A stretch of 64,000 bases of DNA from Anthocerotibacter panamensis C109 (GTDB taxonomy: Bacteria; Cyanobacteriota; Cyanobacteriia; Gloeobacterales; Anthocerotibacteraceae). Within the stretch, counting starts at the first letter, position 1, and the number at the start of each line of letters is the position of its first letter. Shown in pieces: positions 8,746-17,824 of the stretch. Below the pieces are notes generated by a model. That model saw only the letters and a program-made list of their open reading frames with translations. It did not search any database and was not told the DNA's origin. The stretch spans positions 3,628,667 through 3,692,666 of the forward strand of contig NZ_CP062698.1 in the NCBI RefSeq assembly GCF_018389385.1. Direction: 5' to 3'. The translations under genes were made by a program, and so were the position numbers.

Positions 8746-9816
8746 TTGGACGGCACCGCTATTGTCATCTGCAACGGAAATTATCACAGCGGGATGAGCA
8801 AGACCGCCCATGGACTGGTGCGGGGCACAGAGCGCTATAAAATTCTGGCAGTTATTGACGGACCCACCGCAGGGCGGGACGCGGGAGAAGTGCTAGATGG
8901 CTTGGCGCGGGGTATTCCTATCTACGCCACTATCTCCGACCTACTCCAAGCCAGCCCGGTCAAGCCCGACTATTGCATCGTCGGTATCGCCACCCATGGC
9001 GGAAAACTGGAACCCGGACTGCGCGTGCTACTGCTCGAAGCGATTCGGGCGGGGATATCTGTCGTCAATGGCCTCCACGAGTACGCTGGGGATGACCCAA
9101 ATCTAGTTCAGGCTGCGCAAGAAACAGGCGTCTGCATCACCGATATCCGCCGCCCCAAGCCCAAAGACCAACTCCACTTCTGGACCGGGGAGATCCGTAC
9201 CCTGAGTACCCCACGCATCGCGGTCCTCGGCACCGACTGCTCCCTCGGCAAACGTACCACCACCCGCCTGCTTGCGCAGACCTGTCAGGAAAACGGCATT
9301 CAGGCACAGTGGATCTATACCGGGCAGACGGGCTGGCTGCAAGGGGCTCCTGTGGGCTTCGTACTCGACTCGGTGACCAATGATTTTGTAAGCGGCGAAG
9401 TAGAACATGCCCTCTTGACCTGCGCGCGCCGCTTTGACCCGGAAGTGATTTTTATTGAGGGACAGTCCTCCCTGCGCAATCCCTCGGGACCGTGCGGCTC
9501 AGAATTTATAATTTCCGGTGGAGCAAAAGGAGTCATCCTCCAACATGCTCCGGGGCGTATTTATTTCAGTGGCTATGAGCAAGAAGGCTACCGCATCCCT
9601 CCTCTCGCGGAGGAAATAGCCTTGATTCGCCTTTTGGGAGCCCAAGTCCTCGCCGTCACCCTCAACAGCAAAGGGCTCGGCGCTGAAGCTTTGCAGCAAG
9701 CCCAGACCCGGCTCAGCCAGGAGTTAAACCTGCCTGTCGTCTGCCCCCTAGAAGAAGGGCTCAGCGCCCTACTGCCCGTCCTGCGCGACTTCATCACCCG
9801 CGAGTCTCAAGCATGA
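8746..9816 (+). CDS. DUF1611 protein, DgcN-like (putative D-amino-acid N-acyltransferase)
   Basis: A 356-residue DUF1611 protein. The N-terminal half looks Rossmann-like (ILAVIDGPTAGRDAGE, YCIVGIATHGGKL), and the C-terminal half is P-loop-like with VLGTDCSLGKRTTTRLL (about 163-179) and VIFIEGQSSLRNPSG. A characterised member, DgcN, N-acetylates D-glutamate, and its partner DgcA is an enolase-superfamily racemase. The next gene here is exactly such an enolase-superfamily protein and overlaps by 4 bases (ATGA), so the pair probably works on one substrate. A role with D-glutamate or cell-wall peptides is inference. The start is taken as TTG at 8746, the only plausible start before the conserved sequence. 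Confidence 0.85.
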   Translation: MDGTAIVICNGNYHSGMSKTAHGLVRGTERYKILAVIDGPTAGRDAGEVLDGLARGIPIYATISDLLQASPVKPDYCIVGIATHGGKLEPGLRVLLLEAIRAGISVVNGLHEYAGDDPNLVQAAQETGVCITDIRRPKPKDQLHFWTGEIRTLSTPRIAVLGTDCSLGKRTTTRLLAQTCQENGIQAQWIYTGQTGWLQGAPVGFVLDSVTNDFVSGEVEHALLTCARRFDPEVIFIEGQSSLRNPSGPCGSEFIISGGAKGVILQHAPGRIYFSGYEQEGYRIPPLAEEIALIRLLGAQVLAVTLNSKGLGAEALQQAQTRLSQELNLPVVCPLEEGLSALLPVLRDFITRESQA

Positions 9817-10880
9817 AAATCACCAAAGTCACCGCCTGGGTTGAAAACTTCGAACTCACGCGCCCCTACAGTATTTCCTCGCGCCGCATTACCGCTGTCG
9901 AGAACATCCTGGTTCAATTGGAGACTGCCAACGGTTTGGTGGGTCTAGGTTGTGCTTCTCCTGCTCCGTCTGTGACCAAAGAGAGCCCCCAAGCCTGTCG
10001 TGAGAACTTGCTCCATGGTGCCCTCGACTGGCTAGTGGGTCGGGAAACCTATGAATTAGTCGCCCTCTGCCGCGAACTCGAAACGCGCTACCCCGCAACC
10101 CCCGCCGCGCGCGCCGCCGTAGATATGGCGCTCCACGACCTGTTGGCCCGTCATTTGGATATCCCGTTGGTCACCCTGCTCGGTCAGGTCTTCCCCCGCC
10201 TCCCCACCTCGATCACCATCGGTATCAAATCCCTGGCTGAAACCCTGGCTGAGGCTGAGGAATATCTAGGTAGGGGGTTTCGTATCCTCAAAGTGAAGGT
10301 GGGTCAAAACCTCGAAGAGGACCTCGAACGCCTCCATCAGCTACGGGCCAAAGTGGGAGCCGCAGTCACGATCCGGGTGGACCCCAATCAGGGCTACAGT
10401 GCCGCAGACGTGACCCGGTTCGTAGCCCAGTCCGCCGCACTCGACCTGGAATTCCTCGAACAACCCCTACCTGTCCAAGCCCTTGCGACCCAGCGTACCC
10501 TTCCTGAGGCCCTAAAGGCCCGCATCGCCGCCGACGAAAATCTCCTCAGCGAACGGGATGCCCTCGATCTCATTGTGCCCCCGCGCGCCTGTGGCATTTT
10601 TAACATCAAACTTATGAAGTGCGGCGGGCTCACCCCAGCACGGCGGATCGCCGACCTGGCTCAGACCGCAGGCATCACCCTGATGTGGGGATGTATGGAT
10701 GAGAGTATTATCAGCATCACTGCCGCCCTGCATCAGGCTCTGGCGCACCCAGCTACGCGCTACTTGGACCTTGATGGCAGTCTGGATTTGGCGCGCGACG
10801 TGGTCCAGGGTGGTTTTATCCTGGAGGAGGGTTACCTCAGACCACGGGCAACGGCTGGCTTGGGGGTAGAGCGGATCTAA
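9813..10880 (+). CDS. enolase-superfamily dipeptide epimerase / N-acyl amino acid racemase (DgcA-like)
   Basis: A 355-residue enzyme of the muconate-lactonising subgroup of the enolase superfamily. The capping domain (KITKVTAWVENFELTRPY) is followed by the barrel with the Lys pair in ILKVKVGQ (about 157-164), metal ligands in RVDPNQGY (Asp about 190), LEFLEQPLP (Glu about 216) and ADENLL (Asp about 241), and the acid/base Lys in FNIKLMKCGG (about 264-273). These features fit L-Ala-D/L-Glu epimerases and N-acylamino-acid racemases. Coupling to the DUF1611 gene favours racemisation of an N-acetylated amino acid or a cell-wall dipeptide. The exact substrate is not decidable by eye. Confidence 0.88.
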   Translation: MKITKVTAWVENFELTRPYSISSRRITAVENILVQLETANGLVGLGCASPAPSVTKESPQACRENLLHGALDWLVGRETYELVALCRELETRYPATPAARAAVDMALHDLLARHLDIPLVTLLGQVFPRLPTSITIGIKSLAETLAEAEEYLGRGFRILKVKVGQNLEEDLERLHQLRAKVGAAVTIRVDPNQGYSAADVTRFVAQSAALDLEFLEQPLPVQALATQRTLPEALKARIAADENLLSERDALDLIVPPRACGIFNIKLMKCGGLTPARRIADLAQTAGITLMWGCMDESIISITAALHQALAHPATRYLDLDGSLDLARDVVQGGFILEEGYLRPRATAGLGVERI

Positions 10881-10915
10881 TGCTCAGTCAGCGTCCCCCT
10901 AGTTGCGAATAGCTT

Positions 10916-10942
10916 CCCTTAAGTTGCTCTATGGCTTAAGGG
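10916..10942. terminator. hairpin after the DUF1611/epimerase operon
   Basis: CCCTTAAG and CTTAAGGG form a perfect 8-bp stem around an 11-base loop, 36 bases after the epimerase stop. The sequence after the stem is only moderately T-rich, so it is a possible terminator or processing site and not a textbook one. Confidence 0.45.
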
Positions 10943-11055
10943 CTGTTTCCTCCGCTTCCTCCTACTGGGCTTGGAGTTAGTGGCAGGGGAATCGGGCTTT
11001 CGTTTTTGTCGGGTGGTGGGGTATGTTTGTCGGATTGGTTAACCTACCAACTTAG

Positions 11056-11181
11056 CTGCTATTGCGTCAGGAGTTCTATGTATTGGAGCCAGTCTTGGGT
11101 ATAGTTTTCTCTGATGCAAGCGTGGTTCGCCGCGCTCAGGGCTGCCTGCTCGGTCAACTCGCCGGGGATGCCCTGGGCTGA
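11056..11181 (+). pseudogene. N-terminal stump of an ADP-ribosylglycohydrolase gene
   Basis: A 41-codon open stretch ends in RRAQGCLLGQLAGDALG and then a stop. RxxGxLLGxxxGDALG is the start of ADP-ribosylglycohydrolase (DraG/YegU-type) proteins, which normally continue with a few hundred residues and further metal-binding Asp motifs. None of that follows in any frame here, so only the first helix survives. No convincing start codon or ribosome-binding site is present. The rest of the 10881-11341 gap shows only the hairpin listed separately and no other gene. Confidence 0.6.
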
Positions 11182-11341
11182 GGGCTGTGTCGGGGTGAAT
11201 ACCCCCCGCCCTAGAGCATTCTGGCCGGTGGATGCTTTGCTGGTAAGTGAGCGGCTTTTGGTTCTGGGCCAAGCGGTGGCGGCGCGGGGACACGAACAGT
11301 GAGCAACCGGCGATTGCAGGGAAGAAAACTTACAAGGTCCG

Positions 11342-14173
11342 CTAGCCCTTAGCCTCCAACTTCACCGCCTGCGCCGTGCCGTAGTAGAGACCGTTGAAGA
11401 GGAACTTGAAGGTGCCGTGGGGTTGGGCGCGGTTGACAATCTCCGGGCCAAACAGGAAGAGCTTGCCCTTGCCCACCTGTGCCTCGACTGCGGCGACCCC
11501 GTCCTGAAGATAGTTTTGGCCCCAAGCCCAACCACTGCGCAAAGGTCGGTCCGAAGCAAACCAAGCAACCGGGCGTACCCCTTGCAGTTCAGCATTGGGC
11601 AGCAATCGAAAAACCGGGCTGTTGTTGAAAAACAGGTCCACCCGCCCCGGAAGCCCGCTAGCTAAGGGATTGCTCGTGTCCACCCCCGCTTGAAGGATCG
11701 AGCCCGGAACGTAAAATTTTTCCTTGGGCAAAGGCTTCTCCGTGCCTTGTGAGGAACGCTCGACGAGGGCATTGGCGATAGGTAGCTTCAGATGATAGGC
11801 GAGGTTGGTGGAGGAGCCGATGGTGATAATCGTCCCGCCGCCTTCTACAAAGTTCCGCAGTTGGGGCACCGTTTTTGCCACAGTGACAGAGCCTAGTGAG
11901 CTTCGATATTCGGCGGGAATTTCTTCAGGTTGGGGGGTCCGCTCAAAGTCATCGTCGGCACGTTCAGCCCGGTCCCGACGCGGGATTGCCCCGTCCACAA
12001 AAACCAGCGCATCGTACTTGTGCTCAAGCCCCCCCGCATCCAACGCCTGCGGATAGACCACCTCAAAGGGGAACCCGTACTGCTCAAAGATCCAGCGCGT
12101 CCACCCCGAGGGGATCGACCCGCCATAGCGGTCCCACAGTCCAATACGCAAGGGGCGCAATTTCAAGGCTTCGCCGGTAGGGCGGCTTGCGGTAGCTTCA
12201 AAACTGAGTCCCAATTCCTGGGTCAGCTTTTGGAGTATAGGTTTGGTCGCCGCACGAGCGGGGATGAAAAAAGTTCCAGTGGGATAGGTTTTACCGTTGG
12301 TGCTCAGGGGTTCTTTAAGCCAGTAGACTTGTTGCTGGGCTGCGAGGAGCCGGTTGATGGCGACAAAACTGTCGTTCATCGCGTGGCTCAACAGATAGCC
12401 CGCCCCGCCCGCAGGGAGGGCAGCCACCCGCCCGACAGGAGGCGTGACCTCCCCCTCAAGTTTTACAAAAGGGCCATCAAAACCATTGAGGATGCGGTCA
12501 AAGGAGATCCCCATCTGGTAGGCGAGGGTCCATCCGGCGTTGTCGTAGGGCGCTTTGGGCGGACCGCCGGGATAAGGAATATCGTTGGGATGGTCCTGCG
12601 GCTCGAACATATCGAGGACATGGGGCCGAAATGCCTGAGCGGTCTTGACCACGAAAGAGCCCGCTGGATAGGATTTCCCGGCTACGGTGAACGTACTTTT
12701 AGCCTGCTCGACGGTCACCCCCGACTTGATCAAAGTGTTGATAAACTTGGTCGCTGTCAGAAAATCAGGCTGGTCAGCAGGCAGGATATAGCCCCTCGGG
12801 TCGCGTAGCCTGGGGTTGCGTAGCAGTTGGTAGTATTTGGTCGGATAGCCCCGGAAGTAGCGCTCCCGCTCGCTGATCTCGGGTTCCTCTCGGGCGATGA
12901 GGGCTTTGAGCGCATCAATACGACTCGGATAGTTCGTCCAATGGTCTTCGCTGCCGTGCTGAATCGCATTGCGGCCCATTTGGTAGATATTGTAGAGGAA
13001 GTCCTCGCGGTGCTTGGAGGCAATATCGAGGACAGCGCGGTTGGCGGTGATCGAGTAGTCGATGGACTGGCGGAAGTGCCAAGCCTGGGGCGCTATCGGA
13101 AAAGGAAGCGTGGAGTTCGCCAACTGCCGCTCGGGTAAAAAAGGAATCTCTATCGGGGTCGGGCTGCCTATCGTCTCGGTCAAAAGGCCCACGATATTGT
13201 GAAAGTAGGCCGTAGTCCGCAGCCCCCCGTTCCACCAAGTCGAGAAACTAGCCCCCTCGGTCATCGTGGTCCCCGGCTTGCCCTCAGCCGCCATTCTGCC
13301 ATGCATCGCCGCCCCGACCAGATCCAATTCCAGCGGAATCAGCGGGTCAAAAACATAATTAAAAGGGTCGCGGAAGGGCGGCGCAAACATGACCGTCCCC
13401 GCCGGTCCCGTCTGGTGATGGTTGTACATGATTTGCGGGAACCACTCGCGGTAGAGCACCCGGCTCATGTTGGCGGTCTCCGGTTGGGTGTTCATGTAGG
13501 AGTCGCGGTTGTTGTCGTGCCCGATGTACTTCTGATAGAGCCGCGGTAGATCGCTGTAGGAGCGCTTGGTTTTATCTTCTTTACGCATGTACCAATTGGA
13601 GACCAATTCCTGTCCGTCGGGATTGGCATGGACTAACAAGATGATCACATCGTCCAAAAAGCGCATCGTCTCCGGGTCGGTTCGACTCACCAACTGATAG
13701 GTCATCTCCATCAATTGGTGCGCTCCGAGGACTTCAGAGGCATGGAGTCCGCCATCGATCCAGACCACCGCTTTGCCCTCTTTCGCCAGAGCGTGGGCTT
13801 CTTCGTCGGTGAGCCCCTCGGATAGCGCCAGACGACGGGCAATTTCTTTATAGCGATCCAGCTTTTTGTGGTTCTCGGGGGAGGTGACAATAGCCATCAA
13901 CTGCGGTCTACCTTCGGCGGTTTTACCAATTTCCACAACCTTCATCCGGTCGGATTCCCGGTCAAGTTTGGCCCAGTACTGCATAAATTGGGTGTAGTTA
14001 GCGAGGAAGTAGTCATCGCCGATGTTGGCCCCGAATTGGGCCTTGGGAGGGGTGATGGCAGGCAAAACCTGTTGTGCGCCCCCGTCGGGTTGGCTATTTT
14101 CAGCCAGAGTGGGCGTCCCCTGGAGTCCCCATACCACAAGCGCCAACAAGGCTAGCGAAGCTTTCTTTCCCAT
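11342..14173 (-). CDS. large secreted M14-family zinc carboxypeptidase-like protein
   Basis: A 943-residue exported protein: the signal peptide reads MGKKASLALLALVVWGLQG with Ala-rich cleavage near TLAENS. The M14 domain follows, with zinc ligands in DGGLHASEVLGAHQ (HxxE, about residues 140-153), a Mg/metal-independent substrate region NPDGQEL, and a third-ligand region in YNHHQTGPAGTVMF. A glutamate in VGLLTETIGSP is a candidate general base. The C-terminal half contains a GATase-like region (FVEGGGTIITIGSSTNLAY). The ATG at 14173 follows GAAGGTGAT; the frame is open 18 codons further but that part is not a signal peptide. It probably digests peptides in the periplasm. Confidence 0.85.
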   Translation of the reverse strand: MGKKASLALLALVVWGLQGTPTLAENSQPDGGAQQVLPAITPPKAQFGANIGDDYFLANYTQFMQYWAKLDRESDRMKVVEIGKTAEGRPQLMAIVTSPENHKKLDRYKEIARRLALSEGLTDEEAHALAKEGKAVVWIDGGLHASEVLGAHQLMEMTYQLVSRTDPETMRFLDDVIILLVHANPDGQELVSNWYMRKEDKTKRSYSDLPRLYQKYIGHDNNRDSYMNTQPETANMSRVLYREWFPQIMYNHHQTGPAGTVMFAPPFRDPFNYVFDPLIPLELDLVGAAMHGRMAAEGKPGTTMTEGASFSTWWNGGLRTTAYFHNIVGLLTETIGSPTPIEIPFLPERQLANSTLPFPIAPQAWHFRQSIDYSITANRAVLDIASKHREDFLYNIYQMGRNAIQHGSEDHWTNYPSRIDALKALIAREEPEISERERYFRGYPTKYYQLLRNPRLRDPRGYILPADQPDFLTATKFINTLIKSGVTVEQAKSTFTVAGKSYPAGSFVVKTAQAFRPHVLDMFEPQDHPNDIPYPGGPPKAPYDNAGWTLAYQMGISFDRILNGFDGPFVKLEGEVTPPVGRVAALPAGGAGYLLSHAMNDSFVAINRLLAAQQQVYWLKEPLSTNGKTYPTGTFFIPARAATKPILQKLTQELGLSFEATASRPTGEALKLRPLRIGLWDRYGGSIPSGWTRWIFEQYGFPFEVVYPQALDAGGLEHKYDALVFVDGAIPRRDRAERADDDFERTPQPEEIPAEYRSSLGSVTVAKTVPQLRNFVEGGGTIITIGSSTNLAYHLKLPIANALVERSSQGTEKPLPKEKFYVPGSILQAGVDTSNPLASGLPGRVDLFFNNSPVFRLLPNAELQGVRPVAWFASDRPLRSGWAWGQNYLQDGVAAVEAQVGKGKLFLFGPEIVNRAQPHGTFKFLFNGLYYGTAQAVKLEAKG

Positions 14174-14320
14174 AACCCCATCACCTTCTATTCGTTCCCG
14201 ATGCTTGCTGTATGGTCCCACAGCCATCCAGCAGTGGCAAGGGGCCGCTGGTCAGAGGTTGCCCGTCTAGCCAAGGAATGGTTTTGGCTTAATGCACGCT
14301 CATGGCGCGCCTTGTCGGTA

Positions 14321-14941
14321 CTACTGCCCTTGGAGCATATACTGGCTAACCAATTGAGCTAAGACCGGAATCGACTGTTGGTTGGTGAGACCAAAGGCTT
14401 GATACTGACCGTTGTAGGAGTAGTTACGAGCCTGAGCGCCAATGGGCTGCGGCGAAAAACTTCCGTTGGTCAGATAGGGGCTGACCAGACGGGCAATGCC
14501 GGGAATAGCCGCTGCTGCCGGACCGCTACAGGAGAGGGGCTGGCCTGCGTTTTGCCCTGCATAGGGCTGGGTCGCGTAAGCGTTGAACACCCGTCTGCCC
14601 TGCTGCTGCATCGACAGATATTGGGCGACAAATTGAGCGGTGGTATCCAACGAGAACGGGCTGGGAGTAGCATAGGCCCGAGCAGCGTAAGCGTCATTCT
14701 GTACGGACGCTCTATAGGGCTCCGGTGCACCGGGATCATAGGCGTCGGGGTAGGTCGCAAGCGGCGGGTTGGCGGAAGGGCTGGGGATAGCTCGCCCTTG
14801 CTGCCGGATGAGTTGGCCCATAAGTTGGGTCAGGATCGGGAGCGCCTGTTGCCCGAAGTCCTGAGCTATGACCGGTGCTGGGAGGACCGTTGTGCCGATG
14901 AAAAGAAACGCAAAGAGGGGTTTGGGAAGACGCATGATCAT
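14321..14941 (-). CDS. secreted Gln/Ala-rich protein of unknown function
   Basis: A 206-residue protein with a clear signal peptide (KPLFAFLFIGTTVLPAPVIA) and no recognised family. The mature part has two related helical segments: QALPILTQLMGQLIRQQ at the start and QSIPVLAQLVSQYMLQG at the end, with a third weaker copy FVAQYLSMQQQGRR in the middle. This suggests a short internal repeat that could mediate self-association. It lies downstream, on the same strand orientation, of nothing obvious; the M14 peptidase follows 148 bases later. An inner ATG two codons in is an equally likely start. Confidence 0.7.
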   Translation of the reverse strand: MIMRLPKPLFAFLFIGTTVLPAPVIAQDFGQQALPILTQLMGQLIRQQGRAIPSPSANPPLATYPDAYDPGAPEPYRASVQNDAYAARAYATPSPFSLDTTAQFVAQYLSMQQQGRRVFNAYATQPYAGQNAGQPLSCSGPAAAAIPGIARLVSPYLTNGSFSPQPIGAQARNYSYNGQYQAFGLTNQQSIPVLAQLVSQYMLQGQ

Positions 14942-15159
14942 TCACAGGGCATTTATTTCATTATTAAAAAGAGCCTTGAGCATAGCTTGCGGGGAACCCG
15001 TAATTAAGCTGCGTTTTCGCGCAACCGGCATTTTGACCCATGAGCCCTGCTACGCGCTAAAACGCCCCCCATCGACGCTAAAAATGCAGTTTGGTCGAGC
15101 GACAGCATTTGCTCTGTTACCCTTAACTTAGGAAACTCATCGGACGATAGTTAAAGCGC

Positions 15160-17784
15160 GTGGCCCTTCAGTCCAACTCCGTCGATCCTGCTTATTTATT
15201 TCCTTTTCCTCTGGATGCCTTTCAGTTAGAGGCTATCGGTCATCTGGATGAAGGCCGTTCTGTGGTGGTCTGTGCTCCGACAGGTTCCGGGAAAACCGTT
15301 ATCGCTGAATACGCGGTCCATCGAGCGGTCGCTCAGGGTAAGCGGGTTTTTTATACCACCCCGCTCAAGGCCCTCTCCAATCAAAAATTCCGTGACTTCT
15401 GTGACATTTTTAGCCCCGATCTCGTGGGTTTGTTGACAGGAGATATCTCCATCAACCGACAGGCGGCAGTGGTGGTCATGACCACCGAGATTTTCCGCAA
15501 TATGCTCTACAACATGCCGATGGGCGAGATGGGTACCAGTCTGGAGGGGCTGCAAGTAGTCATCCTGGACGAATGCCACTATATGAACGATTCCCAGCGG
15601 GGGACAGTCTGGGAAGAGTCGATCATCTACTGTCCCAATGACATCCAAATGGTCGCCCTGTCGGCCACGATTGCCAATGCCGGACAATTGACCGACTGGA
15701 TCGACCGGGTCCACGGTCCCACCCGCTTGGTCTATTCCGACTTTCGCCCTGTGCCACTGCGTCACCACTTCTGCGAGCGCAAGGGCTTGACCCCGCTGTT
15801 GAACGAACAAAAAAGCGGGCTACACCCCACACTCCGCCCCTATAAAAAGGCCGGAGCACACATCGAGACCACCGATCCTCAAGTGGTGGTCAGCCACTTG
15901 GCGAGCCGCGATATGCTGCCTGCCATCTACTTCATCTTCAGTCGCCGGGGCTGCGACGAAGCTCTGACCAAGGTCAAGGGGCTCAAGCTCGTCAACACCC
16001 GCGAGCAAGCACAACTGCGCGAGCATATCGACGAATTCCTGCGCGTCTCTCCCGATGGTGTCCGGGGTCACCAGCTAGAAGCGCTGTATAACGGCATGGC
16101 AGTCCACCATGCCGGAGTCTTGCCCCTGTGGAAGGGGTTGGTGGAACAGCTCTTCCAACAGGGTCTTATTAAAGTCGTCTTTGCCACCGAAACTCTGGCG
16201 GCAGGCATCAATATGCCCGCCCGGACGACGGTAATCGGAATGCTCTCCAAGCGCACCGACACCGGTCACCGCACGCTCCACGCCTCGGAATTCCTCCAGA
16301 TGGCAGGGCGAGCAGGCCGTCGCGGAATGGACCCGGTGGGCCATGTGGTCGTTCTGCCCAGCCCTTTCGAGTCCGCCCATGAAGCTGCCCGACTGGTCCT
16401 CTCAGAGAGTGACCCCCTGGTTAGCCAGTTCACCCCTAGCTACGGAATGGTCCTCAACCTCCTGGAGCGTCACACTTTAGAGAGTGCCCGGACCCTGATT
16501 GAGCGAAGTTTCGGGCAATACCTCGCCACTTTACACCTGGAGCCGCTCTACGAAGAGCGCCGAATCTTGATGGCTGAACAAGAGGAGTTACACCGTCAGG
16601 TCACTCCAATCACCGAAGAGGACCTTACCAGCTACGAGAAGTTGCGCGGCAAACTCAAAGCCACCCGCCGCATTGCCAAGACTCTGGAGCATCAGGCCCA
16701 AGAAGGGGCCAGTCTGCACAGCGGAGCACTCCTTCTGGTCCGCCATCCCCAAAAAAAACAGCATACCCTCGCAGTCCTAGTCGAAAACATTCCCTTCGAC
16801 CCGCCGCTCTACGCCTGCTTGAGCCAGGACAACCAGTGGCTGATGCTAGATGACAAGTACCTCATCACCTACTACCCCCAGACTATTTCGCTACCTGCGG
16901 GCCTCGTTACACCCAGTCGCCTACCGATGCAGGCCGGGACCACCCTAGTCGGGGGTGAGCCGACCAAGGCGATAGCCCGTCTCATCCCGCCTCATCCCCT
17001 TGCACCCGCGTCCGCCCCCAGTCCTGGAAAGGCCCAGGTCGCCCCCCCCGAGGTCGCAGACTATCAGCGCATGATCCAAGACCTGGAAGCTCAAATCGAA
17101 GCTCACCCTGCCCACAACCTCCACCGCAAAACCTGGGAGAAGCATTTCGAGCGCGTCCAGAAACTTGAACACCGCCTTGACCAACTCACCCGCGAATTTG
17201 CCGACCAAGGCGAATACTACTGGCTGGAATTCCTTAAACTCGTCCGCCTGCTCGATCAGTTTGGTTTTTTGGAGCAGGGTGTCCCCAGCGAAAAAGGCAG
17301 AGTCGCGGCCAGTCTGCGGGGCGACAACGAACTGTGGCTCGGCCTTGCACTCCTCTCGGGGGAGTTAGACCATCTCACCCCGGCCCAACTCGCTGCGGTC
17401 TGTTGCGCGCTAGTCAGTGAACCGCCCCGCCCCCACAGTTGGGTCACGGTCATGCCCTGCGCCAAGGTCGAGGATGCGACCGAAGGGCTGCGTCAGGTGC
17501 GCCGGGACCTGCTCAAGCGCCAACGTCGTCAGGAGGTCTATACCCCAGCTTGGTTGGAGACCAAACTGACAGGATTGGTCGAGCAATGGGCCTCAGGTTT
17601 GGATTGGAGCAAACTGGTACGCCTTACGAATCTCGATGAAGGAGACTTGGTGCGCCTCTTGCGACGCACCCTTGATCTTTTAAGGCAGATCCCGTACACT
17701 CCAGGCCTATCCCGTACACTTACTCAGGCGGCTTCCCAGGCACAACAACTGATGGACCGGCCTCCCGTAAGTGAAGTACTCTAG
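15160..17784 (+). CDS. Ski2-like DExH-box RNA helicase
   Basis: An 874-residue superfamily 2 helicase of the Ski2/Mtr4 type common in cyanobacteria. Motif I is CAPTGSGKTVIAEYA (about 38-52), motif II is DECHYMND (about 136-143), motif III is ALSATIAN, and motifs V-VI are ATETLAAGINMP and GRAGRRGMDPVGH (about 382-394). The C-terminal part, rich in charged helices, probably contains a DSHCT-like region. Such proteins remodel RNA for decay or processing in the cytoplasm. The start is read as GTG at 15160; no good ribosome-binding site is visible there. The gap before it (14942-15159) contains nothing I can identify. Confidence 0.92.
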   Translation: MALQSNSVDPAYLFPFPLDAFQLEAIGHLDEGRSVVVCAPTGSGKTVIAEYAVHRAVAQGKRVFYTTPLKALSNQKFRDFCDIFSPDLVGLLTGDISINRQAAVVVMTTEIFRNMLYNMPMGEMGTSLEGLQVVILDECHYMNDSQRGTVWEESIIYCPNDIQMVALSATIANAGQLTDWIDRVHGPTRLVYSDFRPVPLRHHFCERKGLTPLLNEQKSGLHPTLRPYKKAGAHIETTDPQVVVSHLASRDMLPAIYFIFSRRGCDEALTKVKGLKLVNTREQAQLREHIDEFLRVSPDGVRGHQLEALYNGMAVHHAGVLPLWKGLVEQLFQQGLIKVVFATETLAAGINMPARTTVIGMLSKRTDTGHRTLHASEFLQMAGRAGRRGMDPVGHVVVLPSPFESAHEAARLVLSESDPLVSQFTPSYGMVLNLLERHTLESARTLIERSFGQYLATLHLEPLYEERRILMAEQEELHRQVTPITEEDLTSYEKLRGKLKATRRIAKTLEHQAQEGASLHSGALLLVRHPQKKQHTLAVLVENIPFDPPLYACLSQDNQWLMLDDKYLITYYPQTISLPAGLVTPSRLPMQAGTTLVGGEPTKAIARLIPPHPLAPASAPSPGKAQVAPPEVADYQRMIQDLEAQIEAHPAHNLHRKTWEKHFERVQKLEHRLDQLTREFADQGEYYWLEFLKLVRLLDQFGFLEQGVPSEKGRVAASLRGDNELWLGLALLSGELDHLTPAQLAAVCCALVSEPPRPHSWVTVMPCAKVEDATEGLRQVRRDLLKRQRRQEVYTPAWLETKLTGLVEQWASGLDWSKLVRLTNLDEGDLVRLLRRTLDLLRQIPYTPGLSRTLTQAASQAQQLMDRPPVSEVL

Positions 17785-17824
17785 GTAACCAGGGCCAGCG
17801 TGGTGTGAGCGAGGTCATCTACAA

